8,119 nt of DNA from Candidatus Omnitrophota bacterium. GTDB lineage: Bacteria > Omnitrophota > Gorgyraeia > Gorgyraeales > Gorgyraeaceae. The notes under the pieces were generated by a model. It did no database searches. It was not told the DNA's origin and saw only the letters and a program-made list of their open reading frames with translations. This document shows, one piece after another, positions 1 through 6,000 of this stretch. The stretch's first letter is position 1. Each line of letters opens with the position of its first letter. A program made the translations under genes and the position numbers. Location: assembly GCA_018901615.1 (NCBI GenBank), contig JAHIEN010000109.1, positions 1 through 8,119 of the forward strand, read 5' to 3'.

Positions 1-957
1 ATCAGTCACTATCTTAAAACAAAGGGCGCAGAACGGTTCATTGTCATCTGTCTTTCTGGATATCTCGTTTTCAGATTCTGGGTCTATGCCCTTTATAGGA
101 GGGACATCCAGCGGAGAAGGCAGATATTCGCATACAGCGTCAAGCAGCGCCTGAACACCTTTATTCTTAAAAGAAGCCCCGCAGAGTACTGGCACAAAAA
201 GATCGTCTATGACTGCCTTGCGAAGGACGTTTTTTATTTCCTCTTCTGTTATTTCACCATTATGCACATACTTATCCATTAAATCATGGTCATGCTCAGC
301 CAGTTTCTCTATAAGGTCGTGCCTGTATATCTTTGCCTCTTCTATCATATGCTCGGGTATAGGCACTTCTTTAAAATTATCATCTACCTTGTCTTCTATG
401 AATATACGCGCGTTCATCTTCACGAGATCCACTATGCCGCTGAAGTTATTCTCGCTGCCTATTGGGAGCTGTATAGGAAACGCTGCCGCGCCAAGCATTT
501 CTTCAATCTCTTTTACTACCTTTTTAAAATTAGCCCCCGTCCTGTCCATCTTGTTCACAAAAGCCAGCCTTGGTACCTTGTATCTGTCTGCCTGGCGCCA
601 TACAGTTTCTGACTGCGGCTGCACTCCTCCTACGCCGCAGAATATCACCACGGCTCCATCAAGCACTTTGAGAGATCTTTCTACTTCCGCTGTGAAATCA
701 ACGTGGCCGGGAGTGTCAATGATGTTTATCGCGCAATTCATCCAGTTACAGCTAGTGGCCGCGGCCGTGATAGTGATACCCCTTTCCTGCTCCTGGGCCA
801 TCCAGTCCATAGTAGTCGTGCCTTCGTGCACCTCTCCTATCTTATAGAGCTTGCCAGCGTAATACAATATCCTCTCGCTGGTGGTAGTCTTGCCAGCGTC
901 TATGTGAGCAATGATTCCTATGTTCCTTATTTTATCTAAAGGGGTAGTCCTTATCAT
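1..957 (-). CDS. fusA: Translation elongation factor G (EF-G), N-terminal part, 3' end outside window
   Basis: EF-G is the cytoplasmic GTPase that drives tRNA-mRNA translocation on the ribosome and, with RRF, helps recycle it. The visible 319 residues cover the GTPase (G) domain, the G' subdomain and the first residues of domain II. Seen in the sequence: G1 P-loop AHIDAGKTT (residues 17-25), switch I segment ending ERGITIT (to about 64), G3 DTPGHVD (81-87) with the catalytic His at 85, G4 NKMD (135-138), a G5-like CGASFKNKG (259-267), and PFCALCFKIVTD (308-319), which matches the opening of domain II. I chose the ATG at 957 because MIRTTPLDKIRNIGI matches the usual EF-G N-terminus in spacing. 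An in-frame ATG at 999 would add 14 residues. No clear Shine-Dalgarno site precedes either start. The gene follows rpsG as in the classical str operon. Seven Cys occur in this part, two of them (310, 313) at positions usually Ser or Ala. The reading frame is open to the left edge, so the C-terminal domains are not seen. Confidence 0.98.
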   Translation of the reverse strand, partial: MIRTTPLDKIRNIGIIAHIDAGKTTTSERILYYAGKLYKIGEVHEGTTTMDWMAQEQERGITITAAATSCNWMNCAINIIDTPGHVDFTAEVERSLKVLDGAVVIFCGVGGVQPQSETVWRQADRYKVPRLAFVNKMDRTGANFKKVVKEIEEMLGAAAFPIQLPIGSENNFSGIVDLVKMNARIFIEDKVDDNFKEVPIPEHMIEEAKIYRHDLIEKLAEHDHDLMDKYVHNGEITEEEIKNVLRKAVIDDLFVPVLCGASFKNKGVQALLDAVCEYLPSPLDVPPIKGIDPESENEISRKTDDNEPFCALCFKIVTD

Positions 958-999
958 ATGCGCTTTATCTGTATTTTCTTGTATCGCTGTTATTACCAT
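958..999 (-). other. Alternative upstream start for fusA overlapping the rpsG stop
   Basis: An ATG at 997-999, in frame with fusA, overlaps the last codons of rpsG (ATGGTAA on the minus strand). It would add the 14 residues MVITAIQENTDKAH before the conventional Met. The added residues resemble nothing in the usual EF-G N-terminus, so I prefer the ATG at 957. However, neither start has a clear Shine-Dalgarno site: AAGG lies 16 bases before the upstream ATG, and only A-rich sequence precedes the downstream one. Overlap with the stop codon would fit reinitiation by ribosomes finishing rpsG. Confidence 0.45.
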
Positions 1000-1463
1000 C
1001 TATAATGCGCGAATGCCTTATTCGCTTCTGCCATCCTGTGCATATCTTCGCGCTTTTTCACCGCGGAACCCTGCGAATTAAAGGAATCCACTATTTCATC
1101 GGCAAGCTTCTTGTCCATAGACCTGCCCTTTTTCTGTCTCGCAAAATCTCTTATCCATCTCATGGCAATAGAAGAGCCTCTTTCTGGCTTTACCTCTATC
1201 GGCACCTGATACGTAGCACCTCCGACCCTCCTGGGTTTTATTTCCAGCAAAGGCCTTGTGTTATCTATGGCCTTCTGAAGCACCTCAAGCGGATTCTTAT
1301 TGCCGGCCTTTTCGGCGACTATATCAAGGGCGCTGTACATTATATGCTCTGCCGTAGATTTCTTGCCTTTTTTCATTATCACATTAACGAATCTGGTAAC
1401 AAGCTTGCTGTTATACTTAGGGTCTGCTAAAACATCCCTTGTCTCTGCGCGTCTTCGTCTCAT
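993..1463 (-). CDS. rpsG: 30S ribosomal protein S7
   Basis: S7 is a primary 16S rRNA-binding protein that nucleates assembly of the 30S head and lies near the E site and the mRNA exit. The protein has 156 residues, the usual bacterial length. Visible family features are the basic N-terminus MRRRRAE, the S7 signature region from D14 to about L46 containing MKKGKKSTAEHIMY, the beta-hairpin region EIKPRRVGGATYQVPIEV (74-91), and the C-terminal end KREDMHRMAEANKAFAHYRW, close to the conserved ending of many S7 proteins. The ATG at 1463 is preceded by AAGGAG with a 7-base spacer. It lies 19 bases after the rpsL stop and upstream of fusA. In E. coli S7 represses its own operon by binding the rpsL-rpsG intercistronic RNA. 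The gap here is too short for that element. The frame is intact and identification is secure. Confidence 0.99.
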   Translation of the reverse strand: MRRRRAETRDVLADPKYNSKLVTRFVNVIMKKGKKSTAEHIMYSALDIVAEKAGNKNPLEVLQKAIDNTRPLLEIKPRRVGGATYQVPIEVKPERGSSIAMRWIRDFARQKKGRSMDKKLADEIVDSFNSQGSAVKKREDMHRMAEANKAFAHYRW

Positions 1464-1470
1464 TAACTAT

Positions 1471-1476
1471 CTCCTT
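1471..1476 (-). promoter_or_regulatory. Ribosome binding site of rpsG
   Basis: AAGGAG with a 7-base spacer to the ATG at 1463 occupies much of the 19-base rpsL-rpsG gap. It fixes the rpsG start and leaves no room for a structured S7 operator of the E. coli kind in this gap. Confidence 0.85.
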
Positions 1477-1482
1477 GGTTTT

Positions 1483-1857
1483 TCATGCCTTTGGCCGCTT
1501 CGCCCCGTATTTCGAGCGGCTCTTTTTTCTATTTGCCACGCCCGCTGTATCAAGGGTCCCTCTTACTATATGATATCTCACTCCAGGCAGATCCTTTACC
1601 CTGCCGCCTCTGGTCAGGACAATAGAATGTTCCTGCAGATTATGGCCTTCTCCTGGTATATAAGAAGTAACTTCTATGCCATTTGTCAACCTGACCCTCG
1701 CGACTTTTCTCAGCGCGGAATTAGGTTTCTTTGGAGTCTGCGTTTTAACCTGCAGACATACGCCTCTTTTCTGAGGACATCTATTAAGGGCTCGCGACTT
1801 GGTTTTTACTTTCTTGCTTCGTCTCCCTATGCGTATCAACTGTCTTATTGTAGGCAT
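1483..1857 (-). CDS. rpsL: 30S ribosomal protein S12
   Basis: S12 lines the decoding centre of the 30S subunit and controls accuracy of tRNA selection. The protein is 124 residues with the initiator Met, the same as E. coli. The core is strongly conserved: CPQKRGVC (27-34), TPKKPNSALRK (41-51), TSYIPGEGHNLQEHS (64-78), RGGRVKDLPGVRYHIVRG (83-100) and the ending RSKYGAKRPKA. The two lysines whose mutation gives streptomycin resistance in E. coli (K42 and K87 without Met) are present as K43 and K88, so the site looks wild-type. D89 corresponds to the aspartate that RimO methylthiolates in E. coli; whether it is modified here is unknown. The start ATG lies 3 bases after the rpoC stop, so its ribosome binding site is inside rpoC and translation is probably coupled to it. 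The stop is TGA. Confidence 0.99.
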   Translation of the reverse strand: MPTIRQLIRIGRRSKKVKTKSRALNRCPQKRGVCLQVKTQTPKKPNSALRKVARVRLTNGIEVTSYIPGEGHNLQEHSIVLTRGGRVKDLPGVRYHIVRGTLDTAGVANRKKSRSKYGAKRPKA

Positions 1858-1860
1858 GTT

Positions 1861-4800
1861 TTATTTTCCCTCTGATTTAACCTTTGTTTCCTGCTTTTTA
1901 TCTTGTTTTATAGACACTACATCCTTTTCCATCTCTATCTGCCTGTGACTCGAAAAGCCCGTGCCAGCTGGTATAAGATGGCCCATAATAACATTTTCCT
2001 TTAATCCCCTGAGTTCGTCCACTTTGCCGCTTGCGGCCGCTTCTGTCAATACACGTGTTGTCTCCTGAAAACTCGCGGCTGATATAAAACTCTCTGTGCT
2101 CAACGATGCCTTGGTGATGCCGAGGAGGAGCGGCGTAGCAGTGGCAGGTTTACCTTTTTTCTTTATCACGCGCTCATTTTCATCCTGAAAGATCGTCTTG
2201 TCCGCCTGCATACCTGTCAGGAACTCTGTGTCCCCAGAGTCCTCTACCTTGACCTTTTTAAGCATCTGCTTGACTATGATCTCTATGTGTTTGTCATTGA
2301 TCCTCACGCCCTGAAGCCTGTATACTTCCTGGACCTCATTGACAAGGTATTCCTGCAGTCTATTCTCGCCGCTTACCTTTAATATATCCTGCGGATTAAC
2401 AGGCCCGTCAACGAGCTGGTCTCCAGCAGAAACCCTGTCACCCTTATACACATTCAGATGCTTGCCATGCGGTATAATATATTCTTTTTTCATTCCGGAG
2501 GCAGAACTTACTATTATCCTTCTCTGACCCTTCTTTGCCGCGGCAAACTCCACTATGCCGTCTATTTCGCTTATCATCGCCGGGTCTTTAGGTTTTCGCG
2601 CTTCAAAAAGCTCAGCCACCCTTGGAAGGCCGCCCGTAATATCCTTGGTCTTACTGACCTGTCTCGGGGTCTTGGCTATAATGATACCGGCCTTTATATA
2701 AGCGCTATCCTGGCAAACTATATGAGCGCCAGATGGAATCGGATATATGGCCAGCACTTCCTTTTTCTCGTCTTCTATGACTATCTGCGGATGATATTCT
2801 CCTTTATGTTCTATGATAACACGGCCGGTCAACCCTGTTGCCTCGTCTGTCTCCTCGACCATTGTCACCTCTTCTACTATATCCTCATACCTGACTTTTC
2901 CGCTGACCTCTGTCAATATCGGAGATGTATACGGGTCCCATTTCACAAAAATCATGTTCTTGTCTATTTCTTTGCCGTCCTTCACTGATATCACAGAACC
3001 TGACGGCACAGTGTGCTTCTCGAGTTCCCTGCCATCTTCATCATTTATGCTGATCTGGCCATTGCGATTCAGGACAATCATGTCGCCGGATTCCTGCTGG
3101 ACTGTCTTGAGGTTATGGTACCTGACAATCCCCTTTGATTTTGATTTTATGAATGACTGCTCGATTATCCTTGACGCTGTACCGCCTATATGAAAGGTCC
3201 TCATTGTAAGCTGCGTACCTGGCTCTCCTATGGACTGAGCGGCTATTATGCCAACAGCTGTGCCAAAGTCTACGATCTTTCCCGTAGCAAGGTCTCTGCC
3301 ATAACATTTCGCGCACACGCCATACTTGGTCTCGCATGTCAATACACTCCTGATCCTTATCTTTTCAATGCCGGATGTCTCTATCTTGTCAGCAGCCCCT
3401 TCTGCAATCTCGCTCCCTGCCGCCACTATAACGGTATCTGTGATAATATCCACTATATTGTCAACAGCGACTCTGCCTGTAATCCTTTCTTTTAAAGGAA
3501 CTACCTCTTCATCCGCCTCGATTATAGCGCTCATAAGTATGCCATTCAGAGTCCCGCAATCATATTCGCTTATTATTACATCCTGGGCAACATCTACAAG
3601 CCGCCTGGTGAGATATCCCGAATCAGCTGTCTTCAAGGCTGTATCAGCAAGTCCTTTTCTCGCTCCGTGCGTAGATATAAAATACTCGAGCACTGTCAGG
3701 CCTTCCCTAAAGTTCGCTATAATAGGAGTTTCTATGATTTCGCCAGAAGGTTTGGCCATAAGTCCCCTCATGCCAGAAAGCTGCCTTATCTGCTGTTTTG
3801 AACCTCTTGCCCCGGAATTCGCCATCATAAAAACAGGATTAAAAGAATCCAGCTCCTTAAATATAAGCTCAGAAACCCTGTCTGTCGCGTGCGTCCAGAT
3901 ATCCACTATCTTGTTGTAGCGCTCTCTTTCCGTAATAATACCTTTACGATATTGGTCTTCTACTGAATTGACCTCTTTTTTAGAGTTCGCAATCACCTTT
4001 TTCTTGTCTTCTGGTATAAGGAGATCGTCTATTGAAATAGACAAGCCGGCAAGCGTGGCGTATTCAAAACCCAGAGTCTTTACATCGTCAAGAAGTCTTA
4101 CTGTAGCGGCGTGGCCAAACAGGTTGTAGCAATCAGCTATGACCTTGCTAAGATTTGCCTTCTCAAGCAACAGGTTGACGTAGGGCATCCCCTTGGGCAC
4201 GATGCGATTAAAGATGATCCTGCCCGCGGTAGTATCAATTATCTCGCCATCGATCCTTACCTTTATCTTGGCGTGCAGGTCTATTTCTTTGTCGCTCAGC
4301 GCAAGTTCTGCCTCGTCCTGATCCGAGAAGATCATTCCCTCGCCTCGTAAGCCTGATTTCTCCTGAGTCAGATAATACGAACCCAGAACTATGTCCTGCG
4401 TCGGAGTAATAATAGGTCTTCCGTCCGAAGGTGAAAATATATTGTTCGAGGCAAGCATTATCATCCTCGATTCCATCTGCGCTTCCATGGAAAGCGGCAC
4501 ATGGACTGCCATCTGGTCGCCGTCAAAATCAGCATTGAATGCGGTGCAGACCAGGGGATGTATCCTGATAGCCTTGCCTTCTATCAGCACTGGCTGGAAT
4601 GCCTGTATACCAAGCCTGTGCAGCGTAGGCGCCCTGTTCAACAGAACCGGGTGGTCTTTTATCACGTCATCCAGTATATCCCAGACCTCAAGCCGCGTCT
4701 TTTCCACCATCCTCTTCGCGCTCTTTATGGTATGCACAAAACCTTTTTCTTTTAACTTTTTTATAATAAAAGGCTCAAAAAGTTCAAGCGCCATCTTTTT

Positions 4801-5886
4801 TGGCAGACCGCATTCCCATAGCTTTAATTCCGGGCCTATGACTATAACAGACCTGCCTGAATAATCAACTCTTTTACCCAGGAGATTCTGTCTAAACCTA
4901 CCCTGCTTCCCCTTCAGCATGTCGCTCAGGGATTTTAGCGGCCTGTTCGCTGGCCCAAGCACAGCCCTGCCGTGTCTTCCGTTATCAAAGAGCGCGTCGA
5001 CCGCTTCCTGCAGCATGCGCTTTTCATTTCTTACGATGATATCAGGCGCCTTAAGCTCAATAAGTTTCTTCAGTCGATTGTTGCGGTTTATGACCCTTCT
5101 GTACAGGTCATTTAAATCGCTTGTGGCAAATCTGCCGCCCTCAAGAGGCACGAGCGGTCTCAGGTCAGGAGGAATAACCGGTATTATATCCATTATCATC
5201 CATTCGGGCTTGTTGCCTGATTTATTGATTGCCTCTATTATCTTCAGTCTCTTTAAGATCTTTCTTTTCCCTTGTTCCGACTTCTGGTCAACCAGATCAG
5301 CTTTTAAGCTTCCTATCATTTCATCAAGATTAAGCTCTTTCAGGAGCTCCCTTATGCCTTCTGCCCCTATCATGGCCTTGAATTTATTTCCATATTCTTC
5401 TACGTACTGCCTGTATTTTTCCTCGCTTAAAAACTCTTTTTTCTTAAGAGGTGTCTCGCCAGGGTCAATGACTATGTATTCCTCGTAATATATGACCCTT
5501 TCCAGGTCGCGCAGGCCGATGTTCAATAATAACGCCATGCGGCTCGGCATGGCCTTGAAAAACCATACATGCGAGCACGGGGTTGCCAGATTAATATGCG
5601 CCATCCTCTCCCGCCTGACCTTTGAGAGCGTTACCTCTACGCCGCAGCGATCGCAGACAATACCTTTGTACTTTATCCTCTTGTACTTTCCGCAGCTGCA
5701 TTCCCAGTCACGTGTTGGGCCAAATATTTTTTCACAGAAAAGACCATCTTTTTCAGGCCTGAGAGTCCTGTAGTTTATGGTCTCCGGCTTTTTGACTTCG
5801 CCGCGCGACCATGACTTGATAACATCAGGCGAAGCGATCTTTATAGATATAAAATCAAAAGAATTCACGCCTTCTTTACTGAACAT
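1861..5886 (-). CDS. rpoC: DNA-directed RNA polymerase subunit beta'
   Basis: Beta' is the largest subunit of core RNA polymerase and carries the catalytic magnesium site. The protein has 1341 residues and is complete. In order: the N-terminal zinc site with C63, C65, C78 and C81 (ECSCG...CDRCG); rudder and lid region; the conserved PLKSLSDMLKGKQGRFRQNL (316-335); the active-site motif NADFDGD (451-457), whose D453, D455 and D457 bind Mg2+; the secondary-channel and bridge-helix region including STHGARKGLADTALKTA (738-754); the second zinc site with C777, C851, C858 and C861; and the trigger loop GEPGTQLTMRTFHIGG (887-902), with H899 matching E. coli H936. Residues 903 to about 1082 are an SI3-like insertion, colinear with E. 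coli, before TKDITGGLPRVAELFEARKP. The conserved ESFISAASFQETTRVLTEAA (1265-1284) precedes a lysine-rich tail. The ATG at 5886 follows AAGGAG at 8 bases, and the N-terminus aligns with the family. rpoB lies upstream and rpsL downstream. It is unusual only in the palindrome before it. Confidence 0.99.
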   Translation of the reverse strand: MFSKEGVNSFDFISIKIASPDVIKSWSRGEVKKPETINYRTLRPEKDGLFCEKIFGPTRDWECSCGKYKRIKYKGIVCDRCGVEVTLSKVRRERMAHINLATPCSHVWFFKAMPSRMALLLNIGLRDLERVIYYEEYIVIDPGETPLKKKEFLSEEKYRQYVEEYGNKFKAMIGAEGIRELLKELNLDEMIGSLKADLVDQKSEQGKRKILKRLKIIEAINKSGNKPEWMIMDIIPVIPPDLRPLVPLEGGRFATSDLNDLYRRVINRNNRLKKLIELKAPDIIVRNEKRMLQEAVDALFDNGRHGRAVLGPANRPLKSLSDMLKGKQGRFRQNLLGKRVDYSGRSVIVIGPELKLWECGLPKKMALELFEPFIIKKLKEKGFVHTIKSAKRMVEKTRLEVWDILDDVIKDHPVLLNRAPTLHRLGIQAFQPVLIEGKAIRIHPLVCTAFNADFDGDQMAVHVPLSMEAQMESRMIMLASNNIFSPSDGRPIITPTQDIVLGSYYLTQEKSGLRGEGMIFSDQDEAELALSDKEIDLHAKIKVRIDGEIIDTTAGRIIFNRIVPKGMPYVNLLLEKANLSKVIADCYNLFGHAATVRLLDDVKTLGFEYATLAGLSISIDDLLIPEDKKKVIANSKKEVNSVEDQYRKGIITERERYNKIVDIWTHATDRVSELIFKELDSFNPVFMMANSGARGSKQQIRQLSGMRGLMAKPSGEIIETPIIANFREGLTVLEYFISTHGARKGLADTALKTADSGYLTRRLVDVAQDVIISEYDCGTLNGILMSAIIEADEEVVPLKERITGRVAVDNIVDIITDTVIVAAGSEIAEGAADKIETSGIEKIRIRSVLTCETKYGVCAKCYGRDLATGKIVDFGTAVGIIAAQSIGEPGTQLTMRTFHIGGTASRIIEQSFIKSKSKGIVRYHNLKTVQQESGDMIVLNRNGQISINDEDGRELEKHTVPSGSVISVKDGKEIDKNMIFVKWDPYTSPILTEVSGKVRYEDIVEEVTMVEETDEATGLTGRVIIEHKGEYHPQIVIEDEKKEVLAIYPIPSGAHIVCQDSAYIKAGIIIAKTPRQVSKTKDITGGLPRVAELFEARKPKDPAMISEIDGIVEFAAAKKGQRRIIVSSASGMKKEYIIPHGKHLNVYKGDRVSAGDQLVDGPVNPQDILKVSGENRLQEYLVNEVQEVYRLQGVRINDKHIEIIVKQMLKKVKVEDSGDTEFLTGMQADKTIFQDENERVIKKKGKPATATPLLLGITKASLSTESFISAASFQETTRVLTEAAASGKVDELRGLKENVIMGHLIPAGTGFSSHRQIEMEKDVVSIKQDKKQETKVKSEGK
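1868..1872 (-). promoter_or_regulatory. Ribosome binding site of rpsL inside the end of rpoC
   Basis: GAGGG lies 10 bases before the rpsL ATG and overlaps the last codons of rpoC (the Ser-Glu-Gly-Lys end). Together with the 3-base gap between the two genes, this suggests that terminating ribosomes feed rpsL initiation. The match is moderate and the spacing slightly long. Confidence 0.6.
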
Positions 5887-5894
5887 ATATATCT

Positions 5895-5900
5895 CTCCTT
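5895..5900 (-). promoter_or_regulatory. Ribosome binding site of rpoC
   Basis: The sequence AAGGAG is read on the minus strand, with an 8-base spacer to the ATG at 5886. It is a strong Shine-Dalgarno match and supports this start over other Met codons. It lies downstream of the palindrome, so rpoC has its own initiation signal and need not rely on coupling to rpoB. Confidence 0.85.
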
Positions 5901-5932
5901 AATTTATCCAAGACAAAGGCCCGCGCTTATCA

Positions 5933-5986
5933 ACTGTTCGAGGCTTAACCTCGAACAATACTGTTCGAGGTTAAGCCTCGAACAGT
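5933..5986. repeat. Perfect 25-bp inverted repeat built from two palindromic units
   Basis: Bases 5933-5957 are the exact reverse complement of 5962-5986, separated only by the four bases ATAC. Each arm is itself palindromic: the 23-base unit at 5935-5957 is TGTTCGAGG, a five-base CTTAA loop, then CCTCGAACA. The unit at 5962-5984 is the same unit inverted, with loop TTAAG. RNA from either strand could therefore fold as one 25-bp hairpin or as two tandem hairpins of at least 9 bp, and the DNA could extrude a cruciform. It lies between rpoB and rpoC with no U-tract behind it. Possible roles (inference) are an RNase III-type processing site, an mRNA-stabilising element, a protein-binding operator, or one copy of a dispersed palindromic element. 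The sequence alone does not decide between these. Confidence 0.9.
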
Positions 5987-5988
5987 AT
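5958..5988 (-). other. Proximal hairpin of the rpoB-rpoC palindrome (13-bp stem, 5-nt loop)
   Basis: On the minus strand (the mRNA sense), the unit nearest the rpoB stop is flanked by ATAC and GTAT, which pair and extend its stem from 9 to 13 perfect base pairs around the loop CTTAA. The distal unit extends beyond 9 bp only by a G-T wobble and one A-T pair. This makes the two-hairpin fold asymmetric and a real competitor to the single long stem in a nascent transcript. The base pairing is seen; the fold in the cell is inferred. Confidence 0.7.
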
Positions 5989-6000
5989 GGCTACGGGGTT

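Larger units (their letters stand above)
5887..6000 (-). other. rpoB-rpoC intergenic region (114 bases) with palindrome and rpoC leader
   Basis: This is the only sizeable noncoding gap in the window; the other junctions have 3, 19 and 35 bases. Read on the minus strand it runs from the rpoB TAA through an 11- to 12-base CCCCG-containing stretch into a perfect double palindrome, then a roughly 30-base unstructured GC- then AT-rich stretch, and finally the rpoC ribosome binding site. No T-run follows the palindrome, so it does not look like an intrinsic terminator. No good -35/-10 pair is visible. The region probably belongs to the common rpoB-rpoC transcript. Confidence 0.85.

Noticed and set aside
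209..847. Long plus-strand open frame of 212 codons opposite fusA
   Set aside because: It is antisense to the conserved EF-G GTPase domain. Its Ser/Leu/Thr-rich composition is what a shadow frame of this codon usage gives, and no family motif or ribosome binding site supports it.
3113..3337. Minus-strand open frame of 74 codons in a second frame within rpoC
   Set aside because: It overlaps the conserved trigger-loop coding region in another frame, is short and Arg-rich, and has no motif or initiation signal.
5905..5938. Possible promoter for rpoC with TTGATA and a GATAAA- or TAAATT-like -10
   Set aside because: The -10 candidates match only about 4 of 6 consensus bases at spacings of 19-21, and transcription would start on top of the ribosome binding site.
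5935..5984. GTTCGAGG resembling a tRNA T-arm (B-box-like)
   Set aside because: The pairing geometry is a simple 9-bp palindrome with the TTCGA inside the stem, and no acceptor, D or anticodon arm can be drawn around it.
5933..5986. The palindrome as a rho-independent terminator of rpoB
   Set aside because: No T-run follows the stem on the minus strand (GTTGATAAGCG follows), the stem is not GC-rich at its base, and a strong terminator before rpoC would be hard to reconcile with essential co-expression.
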